Part shown: positions 1-7,272 of the stretch, piece after piece
Layout of the letters: the number at the start of each line of letters is the position of its first letter
How positions within the stretch are numbered: position 1 is the first letter of the stretch
Assembly: GCA_018971905.1 (NCBI GenBank)
Contig: JAGWZS010000085.1
Coordinates: 1 to 7,756, forward strand
Length of the DNA stretch: 7,756 nucleotides
Reading direction: 5' to 3'
Source of the DNA: Rhodospirillales bacterium
GTDB lineage: Bacteria; Pseudomonadota; Alphaproteobacteria; Acetobacterales; Acetobacteraceae
Position numbers and translations under genes: made by a program
The notes under the pieces: generated by a model
What the model saw: the letters and a program-made list of their open reading frames with translations, nothing else
Told to the model about the DNA's origin: nothing
Database searches by the model: none

Positions 1-1
1 G

Positions 2-1381
2 CTGGACGCGCTGGGTGCGAATATCCGCATTGATGCGCGTGGTGCGGAAGTGCTGCGGATTCTGCCGCGCATCAACGACGATGTGAACGAGGAATGGCTG
101 GGCGATAAGTCCCGCTTCTCGGTGGATGGCCTGAAGCGCCGCCGGTTGGACCGGCCTTGGATTCGTGAAAACGGCAAGCTGCGCGCAGCAAGTTGGGAAG
201 AAGCCTTTGCCGCCATCGCGGGGAAGGTGAAATCCACGCCCCCTGCCAAAATGGGTGCGCTGGCCGGTGACCTCGCGGATGCTGAAGCAATGCTGGCGCT
301 GAAGGAATTTTTCGCCGCCATGGGCAGCAGAAATATCGATTGCCGGATCGATGGCGCAGTTTTTGATACATCCAAGCGCGCCTTCTATCTTTTCAATACC
401 ACCATCGCCGGAATCGAAGAGGCTGACGCGCTGCTGATCGTCGGCAGCAATCCGCGCCACGAGGCGCCGGTGCTGAACGCGCGCATCCGCAAGCGTTGGC
501 TCGCCGGTAAGTTCCCGGTCGGCGTGATTGGGAAAGCCGCTGATCTTACCTACAAATACGACCATGTGGGGGAGGCGGCTGACGCGCTCCCGGCGTTGCT
601 GAATGGCACACATCCCTTCGCCGAGGTACTAAAGAACGCAGCCAAGCCGATGCTCATTCTGGGTGCCGGTGCACTGGCCCGGCCGGATGGCGCCGCCCTT
701 CACGCCGCCGCCTGGAAGCTGGCTTCGCAGTTCAACATGCTCACGCCGGAATGGCATGGCTTCAATGTACTGCATCACGCGGCGTCGCGCGTTGGTGCGC
801 TGGATCTGGGTTTCCTGCCGGGTGAGGGTGCCATGGATGCGCAGGCGCTGCTCTCGGGCGGCGCGGACGTGCTTTGGCTGCTGGGTGTAGATGCCGAGGC
901 GGTGCGCAACATTCCTGCCCATAGCTTCGTGATTTACCAGGGCCATCATGGCGATGCCGGTGCCGCCCGCGCGGATGTGGTTTTGCCCGGCGCCGCCTAC
1001 ACGGAAAAAGACGGCACTTACGTGAACACCGAAGGCCGCGGGCAGCGTGCGTACATCGCGGTAAAGCCGCCGGGCGATGCGCGCGAGGATTGGCGAATTC
1101 TGCGCGCCATCTCGGCCTATCTCGGCCATGCACTGCCGTATGACACGCTGGAGCAGCTGCGCGACCATCTTAAGGCCGAATATCCGGTTTTCGCGGAGGA
1201 ATTCCGGCGCTTTGCAGGAACGGACACCGCCGGTCCGGCTGCCGCCGGTGCGCTGAGCAACGTGCCCTTCACGCCGCCGCTGCCGAATTATTACCAGACG
1301 GATGTGATCAGCCGGTCCAGCCCAACTATGGCTGCTTGCGTGGCTGCCCATAATCCTGCCCTGGCGGAGGCCGCGGAATGA
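2..1381 (+). CDS. nuoG: NADH-quinone oxidoreductase subunit G, C-terminal part (5' end outside window)
   Basis: This is the largest peripheral-arm subunit of complex I. Its missing N-terminal third should carry the Fe-S clusters N1b, N4 and N5, which relay electrons from NuoE/F towards NuoI. The 459 codons seen are the molybdopterin-oxidoreductase-like domain, which in this family is structural. The frame is open from base 2 with no start, so the gene enters from the left; the GTG at base 50 is an internal valine. Recognisable family blocks, in fragment numbering, are [18 protein letters not shown] (29-46), [20 protein letters not shown] (141-160), [20 protein letters not shown] (250-269) and [20 protein letters not shown] (324-343). 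Only two cysteines occur (114 and 446), and glycine 34 sits where E. coli NuoG has the last ligand of the extra N7 cluster, so N7 is probably not bound. That is the usual alphaproteobacterial and mitochondrial condition. The stop overlaps the nuoH start as ATGA. Identification is firm. Confidence 0.97.
   Translation: MDALGANIRIDARGAEVLRILPRINDDVNEEWLGDKSRFSVDGLKRRRLDRPWIRENGKLRAASWEEAFAAIAGKVKSTPPAKMGALAGDLADAEAMLALKEFFAAMGSRNIDCRIDGAVFDTSKRAFYLFNTTIAGIEEADALLIVGSNPRHEAPVLNARIRKRWLAGKFPVGVIGKAADLTYKYDHVGEAADALPALLNGTHPFAEVLKNAAKPMLILGAGALARPDGAALHAAAWKLASQFNMLTPEWHGFNVLHHAASRVGALDLGFLPGEGAMDAQALLSGGADVLWLLGVDAEAVRNIPAHSFVIYQGHHGDAGAARADVVLPGAAYTEKDGTYVNTEGRGQRAYIAVKPPGDAREDWRILRAISAYLGHALPYDTLEQLRDHLKAEYPVFAEEFRRFAGTDTAGPAAAGALSNVPFTPPLPNYYQTDVISRSSPTMAACVAAHNPALAEAAE
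1366..1370 (+). promoter_or_regulatory. Shine-Dalgarno sequence of nuoH inside the nuoG end
   Basis: GGAGG lies 7 bases before the ATG at 1378 and 10 bases before a second in-frame ATG at 1381. It sits within the last codons of nuoG. A ribosome finishing nuoG would thus terminate on top of the nuoH start, which suggests coupled translation. The spacing is acceptable for either ATG; the first gives the ATGA overlap and is preferred. Confidence 0.7.
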
Positions 1382-2379
1382 TGCCGTTCTGGGACACATA
1401 TTTGGGGATCTTGATCCTCACGGTTCTGAAGACTCTGGCGCTGGTGGTGCCGCTGCTCATCGGCGTCGCCTATCTCACTTACTTTGAGCGCAAGGTAATG
1501 GGTGCCATTCAGCTTCGCAAAGGCCCCAACGTGGTCGGCCCGTTTGGGCTGATGCAGCCTTTCGCCGATGCGCTGAAAATGCTGACCAAGGAAACCATCA
1601 TCCCCACGGGCGCGGACAAGGTTTTGTTCGTGCTGGCGCCGATGATCACCTTCGGCCTCGCCATCATCGCCTGGGCGGTGATTCCGGTGAATAACGGCTG
1701 GGGTATCGCCAACATCAATGTCGGCATCCTCTACCTTTTTGCTGTTTCCTCGCTTGGCGTTTACGGGGTTATCGTGGCGGGTTGGGCATCCAACTCCAAA
1801 TATGCCTTTTTGGGCGCGCTGCGTTCCGCGGCACAGATGGTCTCCTACGAAGTCTCCATGGGCTTCGTAATTGTCACGGTGCTTATTCTCGCGGGCAGCC
1901 TGAACCTCAATGCCATCGTGCTGGCGCAGAAGCATCTCTGGTTCGCGGTGCCGCTGTTTCCGCTGTTCATCATTTTCTTCATCTCCGGCCTGGCGGAGAC
2001 CAACCGCGCGCCGTTCGATCTGGCTGAAGGTGAGTCGGAGATTGTCGCCGGGTTCTTTGTGGAGTACAGCGCCATGTCCTTCGCGCTGTTCTTCCTGGGT
2101 GAATACGCGAACATGATTATGATCAGCGGCATGACCACGGTGCTGTTCCTGGGCGGCTGGCTTTCGCCGCTGCCGTTCCTGCCCGGCGGCGTGTTGTGGT
2201 TCCTCATCAAGGTGTTCATCTGCCTGTTTGTATTTGTGTGGGTGCGTGCCACGCTGCCGCGCTACCGTTACGACCAGCTGATGGCGCTGGGCTGGAAAGT
2301 GTTTCTGCCCATCTCTCTCGTCTATCTCGTCGCTGTCGCGGGCGTGGTGGAATATTTCGGCTGGCTGCCCCATGCGTAA
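1378..2379 (+). CDS. nuoH: NADH-quinone oxidoreductase subunit H (ND1 homologue)
   Basis: NuoH is the integral-membrane subunit that docks the peripheral arm and forms much of the quinone-binding chamber and the first part of the proton channel (the E-channel). At 333 residues it has the usual family length of about 320-350 and is strongly hydrophobic, consistent with about eight membrane helices. The ND1 signatures are intact: [20 protein letters not shown] at residues 37-56, SYEVSMGF at 156-163 with the channel glutamate E158, and [20 protein letters not shown] at 204-223, the acidic loop facing quinone. E228 and E242 follow in the next helix region, and [17 protein letters not shown] at 291-307 is the C-terminal signature. 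The start at 1378 overlaps the nuoG stop by four bases and has GGAGG 7 bases upstream. It stops 12 bases before nuoI. Starting at the adjacent ATG 1381 would remove only one residue. Confidence 0.98.
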   Translation: MMPFWDTYLGILILTVLKTLALVVPLLIGVAYLTYFERKVMGAIQLRKGPNVVGPFGLMQPFADALKMLTKETIIPTGADKVLFVLAPMITFGLAIIAWAVIPVNNGWGIANINVGILYLFAVSSLGVYGVIVAGWASNSKYAFLGALRSAAQMVSYEVSMGFVIVTVLILAGSLNLNAIVLAQKHLWFAVPLFPLFIIFFISGLAETNRAPFDLAEGESEIVAGFFVEYSAMSFALFFLGEYANMIMISGMTTVLFLGGWLSPLPFLPGGVLWFLIKVFICLFVFVWVRATLPRYRYDQLMALGWKVFLPISLVYLVAVAGVVEYFGWLPHA

Positions 2380-2383
2380 GGGA
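2378..2383 (+). promoter_or_regulatory. Shine-Dalgarno sequence of nuoI sharing bases with the nuoH stop
   Basis: AAGGGA begins inside the nuoH TAA stop codon (2377-2379) and ends 8 bases before the nuoI ATG at 2392. The shared bases place the terminating ribosome directly on the next initiation site. It supports 2392 as the nuoI start. Confidence 0.6.
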
Positions 2384-2391
2384 ACAGTAAA

Positions 2392-2880
2392 ATGAACAAA
2401 GTCCTCCGTTGGACGTGGAGCCTTGTGCTGTGGGAAATCCTTTGCGGCCTTGGCATCACCTTGCGCTATTTCTTCCGGCCCAAGGCGACCATCAATTACC
2501 CGTTTGAGAAAAACCCCACGAGCCCCCGCTTCAGAGGCGAACACGCGCTGCGCCGTTACCCTAATGGCGAGGAACGCTGCATTGCCTGCAAGCTGTGCGA
2601 GGCGGTTTGCCCGGCGCAGGCCATCACTATAGAGGCTGAGCCGCGCGAGGATGGCTCACGCCGCACCACGCGCTACGATATCGACATGGTGAAATGCATC
2701 TATTGCGGGCTGTGCGAAGAAGCATGCCCGGTGGATGCCATTGTCGAAGGACCGAATTTTGAATACGCGACCGAAACCCGCGAGGAGCTTCTCTATGACA
2801 AGCAGAAGCTGCTGGATAATGGCGACCGCTGGGAGCCGGAGCTTGCGCGCCGGCTCGAGCTGGACGCGCCGTACCGGTAA
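2392..2880 (+). CDS. nuoI: NADH-quinone oxidoreductase subunit I, two-[4Fe-4S] ferredoxin-like (TYKY homologue)
   Basis: NuoI carries clusters N6a and N6b, which pass electrons from NuoG towards the terminal cluster N2 in NuoB and so to quinone. It is a peripheral subunit held at the membrane surface. Two complete CxxCxxCxxxCP motifs are visible: C63, C66, C69 and C73 in [12 protein letters not shown], and C102, C105, C108 and C112 in [12 protein letters not shown]. The first three cysteines of each motif and the last of the other normally share a cluster. The amphipathic N-terminus (residues 1-30) is the membrane-associating helix. [20 protein letters not shown] (35-54) and [20 protein letters not shown] (115-134) are typical of the alphaproteobacterial and mitochondrial family, as is the length of 162 residues. 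E. coli NuoI is longer and less similar. The gene lies between nuoH and nuoJ with 12-base spacers on both sides. Confidence 0.98.
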   Translation: MNKVLRWTWSLVLWEILCGLGITLRYFFRPKATINYPFEKNPTSPRFRGEHALRRYPNGEERCIACKLCEAVCPAQAITIEAEPREDGSRRTTRYDIDMVKCIYCGLCEEACPVDAIVEGPNFEYATETREELLYDKQKLLDNGDRWEPELARRLELDAPYR

Positions 2881-2883
2881 GGA
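2879..2883 (+). promoter_or_regulatory. Shine-Dalgarno sequence of nuoJ sharing bases with the nuoI stop
   Basis: AAGGA starts on the last two bases of the nuoI TAA stop (2878-2880) and lies 9 bases before the nuoJ ATG at 2893. The arrangement is almost identical to the nuoH/nuoI junction, including the 12-base spacer. Confidence 0.6.
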
Positions 2884-2892
2884 CAGCCAAAC

Positions 2893-3531
2893 ATGATCCA
2901 AAACCTCGCTTTCTATCTGTTTTCCTTCATCCTGCTGGCATCGGCGGTGATGGTGGTAACCAACCGCAACCCGGTGCATGCGGTGCTGTTTCTCATCCTC
3001 GGCTTCGTGAACGCGGCGGTGTTGTTCTTGCTGGCCGGGGCCGAGTTCCTCGCCTTCATTCTCGCCATTGTCTATGTCGGCGCCGTCGCGGTGCTGTTCC
3101 TGTTCGTGGTGATGATGCTGGATGTGGATTTTGCGGCTCTGCATGAAGGCTTCCAGCGTTATGCGCCAGTGGGCGCGCTGGTGGCGTTGATCATGTTCGC
3201 TGAACTTGCCTTCATCGCCGGCACCTGGGCTATAGCGCCGGCGGGCAGCGCGGACAGGCTGTTCCCCACCCCCTCCGATGTTTCCAACACCGTTGCCCTC
3301 GGTCAGCTCATCTATACCTCCTACCTGCCGCTCTTTCAGCTTTCCGGCGTGATTCTGCTGGTGGCGATGATCGGCGCGATCGTTCTGACGCACCGGGATC
3401 GCAAGCGTTCGCTGCAGCAGGACCTTTTTGTGCAGCATACCCGCACACCGGCGCAAACCCTGGCGATGGTGCGCGCCCCGTTGGGTGTGGGCGTTGCCCT
3501 GCCTGAACAGCCGCAGGAGGAGACGCTCTGA
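2893..3531 (+). CDS. nuoJ: NADH-quinone oxidoreductase subunit J (ND6 homologue)
   Basis: NuoJ is a small membrane subunit of complex I next to NuoH and NuoK. Its third helix switches between pi-bulged and regular forms during turnover. The 212-residue protein shows about five hydrophobic segments, roughly at 4-23, 28-48, 52-76, 91-113 and 146-166. The family core [20 protein letters not shown] at 51-70 contains the conserved tyrosine Y61 and glycine G63 of the bulge region and is followed by [10 protein letters not shown] hydrophilic tail of about 45 residues (from H167) is common in alphaproteobacterial NuoJ. The ATG at 2893 has AAGGA 9 bases upstream. The stop overlaps the nuoK start by one base (TGATG). 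Gene order and core motif make the call firm, although the family is weakly conserved outside the core. Confidence 0.96.
   Translation: MIQNLAFYLFSFILLASAVMVVTNRNPVHAVLFLILGFVNAAVLFLLAGAEFLAFILAIVYVGAVAVLFLFVVMMLDVDFAALHEGFQRYAPVGALVALIMFAELAFIAGTWAIAPAGSADRLFPTPSDVSNTVALGQLIYTSYLPLFQLSGVILLVAMIGAIVLTHRDRKRSLQQDLFVQHTRTPAQTLAMVRAPLGVGVALPEQPQEETL
3515..3520 (+). promoter_or_regulatory. Strong Shine-Dalgarno sequence of nuoK inside the nuoJ end
   Basis: AGGAGG, the consensus anti-16S sequence, lies 10 bases before the nuoK ATG at 3531 and within the last codons of nuoJ. It is the best match to consensus at any gene start in the window and fixes 3531 as the nuoK start. Confidence 0.75.
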
Positions 3532-3839
3532 TGCTCATTCCGCTTTCCCATTATCTGGTCGTATCGGCCCTGCTGCTGGTGATCGGTATTTTCGGCATCT
3601 TCATGAACCGGAAGAACATCATCGTCATCATGATGTCGATCGAGCTGATCCTGCTCGCCGCCAATCTCAATTTCGTCGCCTTCTCCGGCGCGTTGCACGA
3701 CATGGTTGGCCAGGTCTTCACCATGTTCGTGCTCACCGTCGCCGCGGCTGAAGCCGCGATCGGCCTTGCCATACTGGTCATCTATTTCCGTAATCGCGGC
3801 TCGATCGAGGTCGAGGACGTGACGCTGATGAAGGGCTGA
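3531..3839 (+). CDS. nuoK: NADH-quinone oxidoreductase subunit K (ND4L homologue)
   Basis: NuoK is a three-helix membrane subunit that links the E-channel of NuoH/J to the antiporter-like NuoN in the central charged axis. It is 102 residues long, the usual size. Hydrophobic segments run roughly from 4-24, 29-51 and 59-85. Both conserved intramembrane glutamates are present: E38 in [15 protein letters not shown] and E74 in [13 protein letters not shown], matching Glu36 and Glu72 of E. coli NuoK, which mutant studies showed are needed for proton pumping. The start overlaps the nuoJ stop by one base and is preceded by a consensus AGGAGG. nuoL begins two bases after the stop. No alternative family fits this combination of size, residues and position. 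Confidence 0.98.
   Translation: MLIPLSHYLVVSALLLVIGIFGIFMNRKNIIVIMMSIELILLAANLNFVAFSGALHDMVGQVFTMFVLTVAAAEAAIGLAILVIYFRNRGSIEVEDVTLMKG
3831..3835 (+). promoter_or_regulatory. Shine-Dalgarno sequence of nuoL inside the nuoK end
   Basis: AAGGG lies within the last nuoK codons, 6 bases before the nuoL ATG at 3842. The match is moderate but the spacing is good. It supports 3842 as the start, two bases after the nuoK stop. Confidence 0.5.
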
Positions 3840-3841
3840 GC

Positions 3842-5749
3842 ATGTTCACCTTGATTGCCGTTTTCGCGCCGCTCATCGGCTCTGTTCTCTGTGGTGTCGC
3901 CCGCCCGGTTTTGGGCAGGCAACTCGCCATCGCGTCCAGCATTTTGTTCATGTTCATCTCCGCCGGAGCGGCCATCACCGCTTACCGCGCCGGGGTGCAG
4001 CCGCCGCTTGCCATCGCGCACTGGATTCAGGTTGGCGCCTTCACCCCGAACTGGACGTTGCGGCAGGACCAGCTCAGCCTGGTGATGTTGGTGATGGTCA
4101 GCGTGGTGTCCATGCTCATCCACGTTTATTCCGTGGGCTATATGGCGCATGATGAAACGCCGCAGCGTTTCATGTCGTACATTTCGCTGTTTACCTTCGC
4201 GATGCTGATGCTGGTGACGGCGAACAATCTCGTCCAGCTGTTCTTCGGCTGGGAAGGGGTTGGCCTCGTCTCCTATCTGCTCATCAACTACTGGTACGAC
4301 CGCAAGGCCGCCAACGATGCCGCCATCAAGGCCTTCATCGTCAACCGCGTGGGCGACCTCGCGTTCGCGGTCGGCATCGCGCTGGCGTATTTCACCTTCG
4401 GCAGCGTGAATTTCGACGTGATCTTCGCGGGTGTCGCCGCCCACGCCGGGCAGGACTATACGCTGTTTGGCATAAGCTTTCCGGTGCTGGAGGTTATTTC
4501 CTTCCTGCTGTTCATCGGCGCCATGGGCAAATCCGCACAGATCGTGCTGCACACCTGGCTGGCGGACGCGATGGAAGGCCCAACGCCCATCTCCGCCCTC
4601 ATCCATGCTGCCACCATGGTGGCAGCTGGCGTGTTCATGATCGTGCGCATGTCGCCGGTCATCAACGCCGCCCCGGAGGCAATGGGCTTCATCACCATCA
4701 TCGGTGCCAGCACCGCGTTCTTCGCCGCCACCATCGGCTGCGTGCAGAACGACATCAAACGTGTCATCGCCTACTCCACCTGCTCGCAGCTTGGCTACAT
4801 GTTCCTGGCCGCGGGCGTGGGCGCCTATCCGGTGGCGATGTTCCACCTCATCAACCACGCGCTCTTCAAGGCGCTGCTGTTTCTCTCCGCCGGCTCGGTC
4901 ATTCATGCCATGTCCGACGAGCAGGACATCCGCCTGATGGGTGGGCTGGGGACCAGGCTGCCCTTCACCTGCGCCATGATGCTCATCGGCTCGCTGTCAC
5001 TCATCGCCATCCCGCCCTTCTCCGGCTATTACTCGAAGGACGCGGTGCTGGAAGCAGCCCTAGCCGCGCACACTGCCGCGGGCACTTACGGCTGGGTTTG
5101 CGGCACGGCGGCGGCGGGCCTCACGGCCTTTTACACCTCGCGTCTGTTCTTCCTGGTGTTCACCGGCAAGTCCCGCGCGCCCAAGCATGTGCAGGACCAT
5201 GTGCACGAAAGCCCGTTGGTGATGCTGGTACCGCTGCTGGTGCTGGCGGTTGGCGCCTTCGCCAGCGGCTTCGTGCTGAAACCTTATTTCATTGGCGCGC
5301 AGTTCCAGAATTTCTGGGGCAGCTCCATCGCCGTGGCGGCCAATTCCGGCATGTTGGGCATGGAAAGCATCACCGGCCTGGCAAAGCAGGCGCCCTTGCT
5401 GGCGGGTACTGCCGGCATTCTGGTGGCGATATTGTTTTACTTGCTGGTGCCCTCGCTGCCCGGCAGGCTTGCCCAGGGCATGGCGCCGCTGTACCGCTTT
5501 TTGCTGAACAAATGGTATTTCGACGAGATTTACGACGCGCTGCTGGTGCGGCCCTCGCTGCGTCTTGCGAAATTTGCCTGGCGCAGTGACGATCAGGTGA
5601 TCGACGGCGTGCCCACCGGGCTGGCCGCGCTCACCTCAGACGCCTCGGCCCAGGCCGTGAAGCTGCAAACCGGCTCTATCGCGCTCTATGCCTTTATTAT
5701 GCTGATCGGCCTGCTGGTCTTCGTCAACCTCTTCATCTGGGTGAAGTGA
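3842..5749 (+). CDS. nuoL: NADH-quinone oxidoreductase subunit L (ND5 homologue), distal proton-pumping antiporter-like subunit
   Basis: NuoL is the outermost antiporter-like subunit of the membrane arm. Besides its proton channel it carries the long lateral amphipathic helix that runs along NuoM and NuoN. Its 635 residues match the family. Channel residues are in place: E138 in FFGWEGVGLVSYLL, K230 in IGAMGKSAQIVLHTWLADAM, H255 in ALIHAATMVAAG, H335, H339 and K343 in FHLINHALFKALLFLSAG, and the K399-D400 pair in GYYSKDAVLEAAL. They correspond to E144, K229, H254, H334, H338, K342 and K399 of E. coli NuoL. The C-terminal extension contains NKWYFDEIYDALLVRPSLRL (556-575), a block typical of NuoL at the lateral-helix region, and ends in a last hydrophobic segment at 612-634. 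This extension separates it from NuoM and NuoN. A perfect 20-bp palindrome lies within the gene at 4607-4626. Confidence 0.98.
   Translation: MFTLIAVFAPLIGSVLCGVARPVLGRQLAIASSILFMFISAGAAITAYRAGVQPPLAIAHWIQVGAFTPNWTLRQDQLSLVMLVMVSVVSMLIHVYSVGYMAHDETPQRFMSYISLFTFAMLMLVTANNLVQLFFGWEGVGLVSYLLINYWYDRKAANDAAIKAFIVNRVGDLAFAVGIALAYFTFGSVNFDVIFAGVAAHAGQDYTLFGISFPVLEVISFLLFIGAMGKSAQIVLHTWLADAMEGPTPISALIHAATMVAAGVFMIVRMSPVINAAPEAMGFITIIGASTAFFAATIGCVQNDIKRVIAYSTCSQLGYMFLAAGVGAYPVAMFHLINHALFKALLFLSAGSVIHAMSDEQDIRLMGGLGTRLPFTCAMMLIGSLSLIAIPPFSGYYSKDAVLEAALAAHTAAGTYGWVCGTAAAGLTAFYTSRLFFLVFTGKSRAPKHVQDHVHESPLVMLVPLLVLAVGAFASGFVLKPYFIGAQFQNFWGSSIAVAANSGMLGMESITGLAKQAPLLAGTAGILVAILFYLLVPSLPGRLAQGMAPLYRFLLNKWYFDEIYDALLVRPSLRLAKFAWRSDDQVIDGVPTGLAALTSDASAQAVKLQTGSIALYAFIMLIGLLVFVNLFIWVK
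4607..4626. repeat. Perfect 20-bp palindrome inside nuoL
   Basis: Two 10-base arms meet with no spacer around a central CCATGG, and all ten positions pair. It covers the codons for the conserved residues AATMVAA just after H255. The amino-acid constraint accounts for the central part; the outer bases depend on synonymous choices. I see no second copy in the window and assign no function. Confidence 0.6.
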
Positions 5750-5751
5750 CC

Positions 5752-7272
5752 ATGAACCAGCTCGGTTTCCCCATTCTTTCGCTCATCACCTATTTGCCGC
5801 TGCTGGGGGCGTTCTTCGTCGCCACCTTGAGCGGCGATGATGAAAAAGCCGCCTGCAAGGCGCGCCGCGTCGCGCTCATTTTCTCGCTCGCGGTGCTGGC
5901 GCTAGGCGTTTATGTATGGACACAGTTCAACCCCGCCATCGCGGGGTACCAGTTTGTTGAGGTGATGCCGTGGCTTTCGGGCATCAACGTGGAATACCGC
6001 ATGGGGGTGGATGGCATCAGCCTGTTCCTCATTCTGCTTACTTTGGCGCTTACCCCCATCGCCATCCTTGCCAGCCACGGCATTAAAACCCGCGCGCGCA
6101 GTTTTTTCGCCGCGATGCTGCTGCTGGAAACAATGACGGTTGGCATGTTCGCCGCCACGGATTTCGTGCTGTTCTACGTGTTCTTTGAGGCCGTACTGCT
6201 GCCGATGTATCTTATCATCGGCGTGTGGGGTGGCGAAAAGCGCATCTACGCGGCGGTGAAATTCTTTCTCTTCACCCTGGCGGGCTCGCTGTTCATGCTG
6301 CTGGCAGTGGTGTGGATCTGGCGGCATTTGGGCACCACCAACATGGCGGTCATGGCGCATGCCAACATTCCGCCCAGTGCACAAACCTGGCTGTTCCTGG
6401 CTTTTCTGGCGGCCTTCGGTGTAAAGGCAGCGGTTTGGCCGCTGCACACCTGGTTGCCGGATGCCTATGGCGAGGCCCCGGTGCCGGGCACCATCATGCT
6501 GGCCGCGGTGCTCTCCAAAATGGGCGCTTACGGCTTCCTGCGTTTTGCCATCCCCATGCTGCCCAACGCCTCTGCTTCATTTGAGCCGCTGATGTTCGTG
6601 CTTGGCGTGGTGGCGGTCATCTACATCTCCTATGTGGCTTTGGCGCAGACGGATATGAAGCGCATGATCGCCTATTCCTCCGTCGCGCATATGGGCGTCA
6701 TCATCATCGGTCTGTTCACCTTCACGGTTGAGGGTATCGATGGGGCTTTGTTTCAGATGCTCAGCCACGGCATCGTTATCGCGGGGCTTTTTATCTGCGC
6801 GGGCATTATCACCGCGCGCGGCGAAAGCCTGGCACTGAAGAATCTCGGCGGGCTGGCCCGCAACATGCCGGTTTTCGCGGCCGCACTCATGCTGTTCACC
6901 CTGGCCAATATGGGCCTGCCTGGCACCTCCGGTTTCATCGGTGAAATCCTTGTCATTGTCGGCGCGCTGAAGGTTAATTTCTGGGTCTCGTTGCTGGGCG
7001 GTGCGGGCATGGTGCTGGGTGTCACCTACTCTCTGGTGCTGGTGCGCGCCGTGCTGTTCGAGAAATATGCCCGGCCGGATCTCTCGGGGCTGAAGGATCT
7101 CTCTTGCCGTGAATACGCCATGCTGCTGCCATTGGCGGTGCTGGTGATGTGGCTTGGCGTTTATCCCTCCAGCTTCACCCACGCTTTCGATGCCCCCATC
7201 GCCGCCCTGGTGCAGGCGCACACGGCCGCTCTCAATCCGCACACGGCAATCGCCATGGTGACCGCGCAATGA
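5752..7272 (+). CDS. nuoM: NADH-quinone oxidoreductase subunit M (ND4 homologue), proton-pumping antiporter-like subunit
   Basis: NuoM is the middle antiporter-like subunit of the membrane arm and is paralogous to NuoL and NuoN. With the ATG start it has 506 residues, normal for the family, and about 14 hydrophobic helices. Its channel residues are present: E146 in FYVFFEAVLLPMYLIIGVWG, K225 in AAFGVKAAVWPLHTWLPDAY, K256 in AAVLSKMGAYGFLR, H339 in FQMLSHGIVIAGLF and E398 in GLPGTSGFIGEILVIVGALK. These match E144, K234, K265, H348 and E407 of E. coli NuoM. The ATG at 5752 leaves two bases after the nuoL stop, as at the K/L junction. A GTG at 5746 would add two residues and overlap nuoL by four bases, and is possible. 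Neither has a clear Shine-Dalgarno sequence. Odd: the cytoplasmic loop at 352-367 lacks the YxRxHTR sequence usual in NuoM. Confidence 0.97.
   Translation: MNQLGFPILSLITYLPLLGAFFVATLSGDDEKAACKARRVALIFSLAVLALGVYVWTQFNPAIAGYQFVEVMPWLSGINVEYRMGVDGISLFLILLTLALTPIAILASHGIKTRARSFFAAMLLLETMTVGMFAATDFVLFYVFFEAVLLPMYLIIGVWGGEKRIYAAVKFFLFTLAGSLFMLLAVVWIWRHLGTTNMAVMAHANIPPSAQTWLFLAFLAAFGVKAAVWPLHTWLPDAYGEAPVPGTIMLAAVLSKMGAYGFLRFAIPMLPNASASFEPLMFVLGVVAVIYISYVALAQTDMKRMIAYSSVAHMGVIIIGLFTFTVEGIDGALFQMLSHGIVIAGLFICAGIITARGESLALKNLGGLARNMPVFAAALMLFTLANMGLPGTSGFIGEILVIVGALKVNFWVSLLGGAGMVLGVTYSLVLVRAVLFEKYARPDLSGLKDLSCREYAMLLPLAVLVMWLGVYPSSFTHAFDAPIAALVQAHTAALNPHTAIAMVTAQ

Noticed and set aside
629..1399. 256-codon minus-strand frame opposite nuoG and similar ones opposite nuoJ, nuoM and nuoN
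   Set aside because: No domain and no neighbouring minus-strand gene; all are antisense to strongly conserved complex I genes.
2380..2391. Short nuoH-nuoI spacer (and 2881-2892) as possible promoter or small gene
   Set aside because: Twelve bases are filled by the Shine-Dalgarno sequence and its spacing; there is no room for a promoter or RNA.
1291..2544. 417-codon open frame on the minus strand opposite nuoH
   Set aside because: The translation is rich in His, Gln, Asp, Glu and Arg with no domain. This is what the reverse complement of hydrophobic codons (CTG, ATC, GTG) gives in a GC-rich membrane-protein gene. The + strand gene is certain, so this is a shadow.
3743..3758. 7-bp inverted repeat (CGCGGCT / AGCCGCG) around the nuoK E74 codon
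   Set aside because: It arises from alanine codons on both sides of a glutamate codon (A-A-A-E-A-A). The loop is only two bases, there is no following T-run, and it lies inside the gene.
3782..4906. 374-codon open frame on the minus strand opposite nuoL
   Set aside because: Same composition bias (runs such as HHQHHQ) and no recognisable family. It reads against the most conserved part of nuoL, so its open state follows from the nuoL codon constraint.
5098..5589. 163-codon + strand frame overlapping nuoL in another frame
   Set aside because: Gly/Ala/Arg-rich out-of-frame translation of nuoL with no family resemblance; the nuoL frame is intact throughout.
6427..6445. Hairpin with 7-bp stem (GCAGCGG / CCGCTGC) in nuoM
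   Set aside because: It lies within the conserved KAAVWPLHTW codons and has no T-tract. Stems of this size are expected by chance in GC-rich coding sequence.
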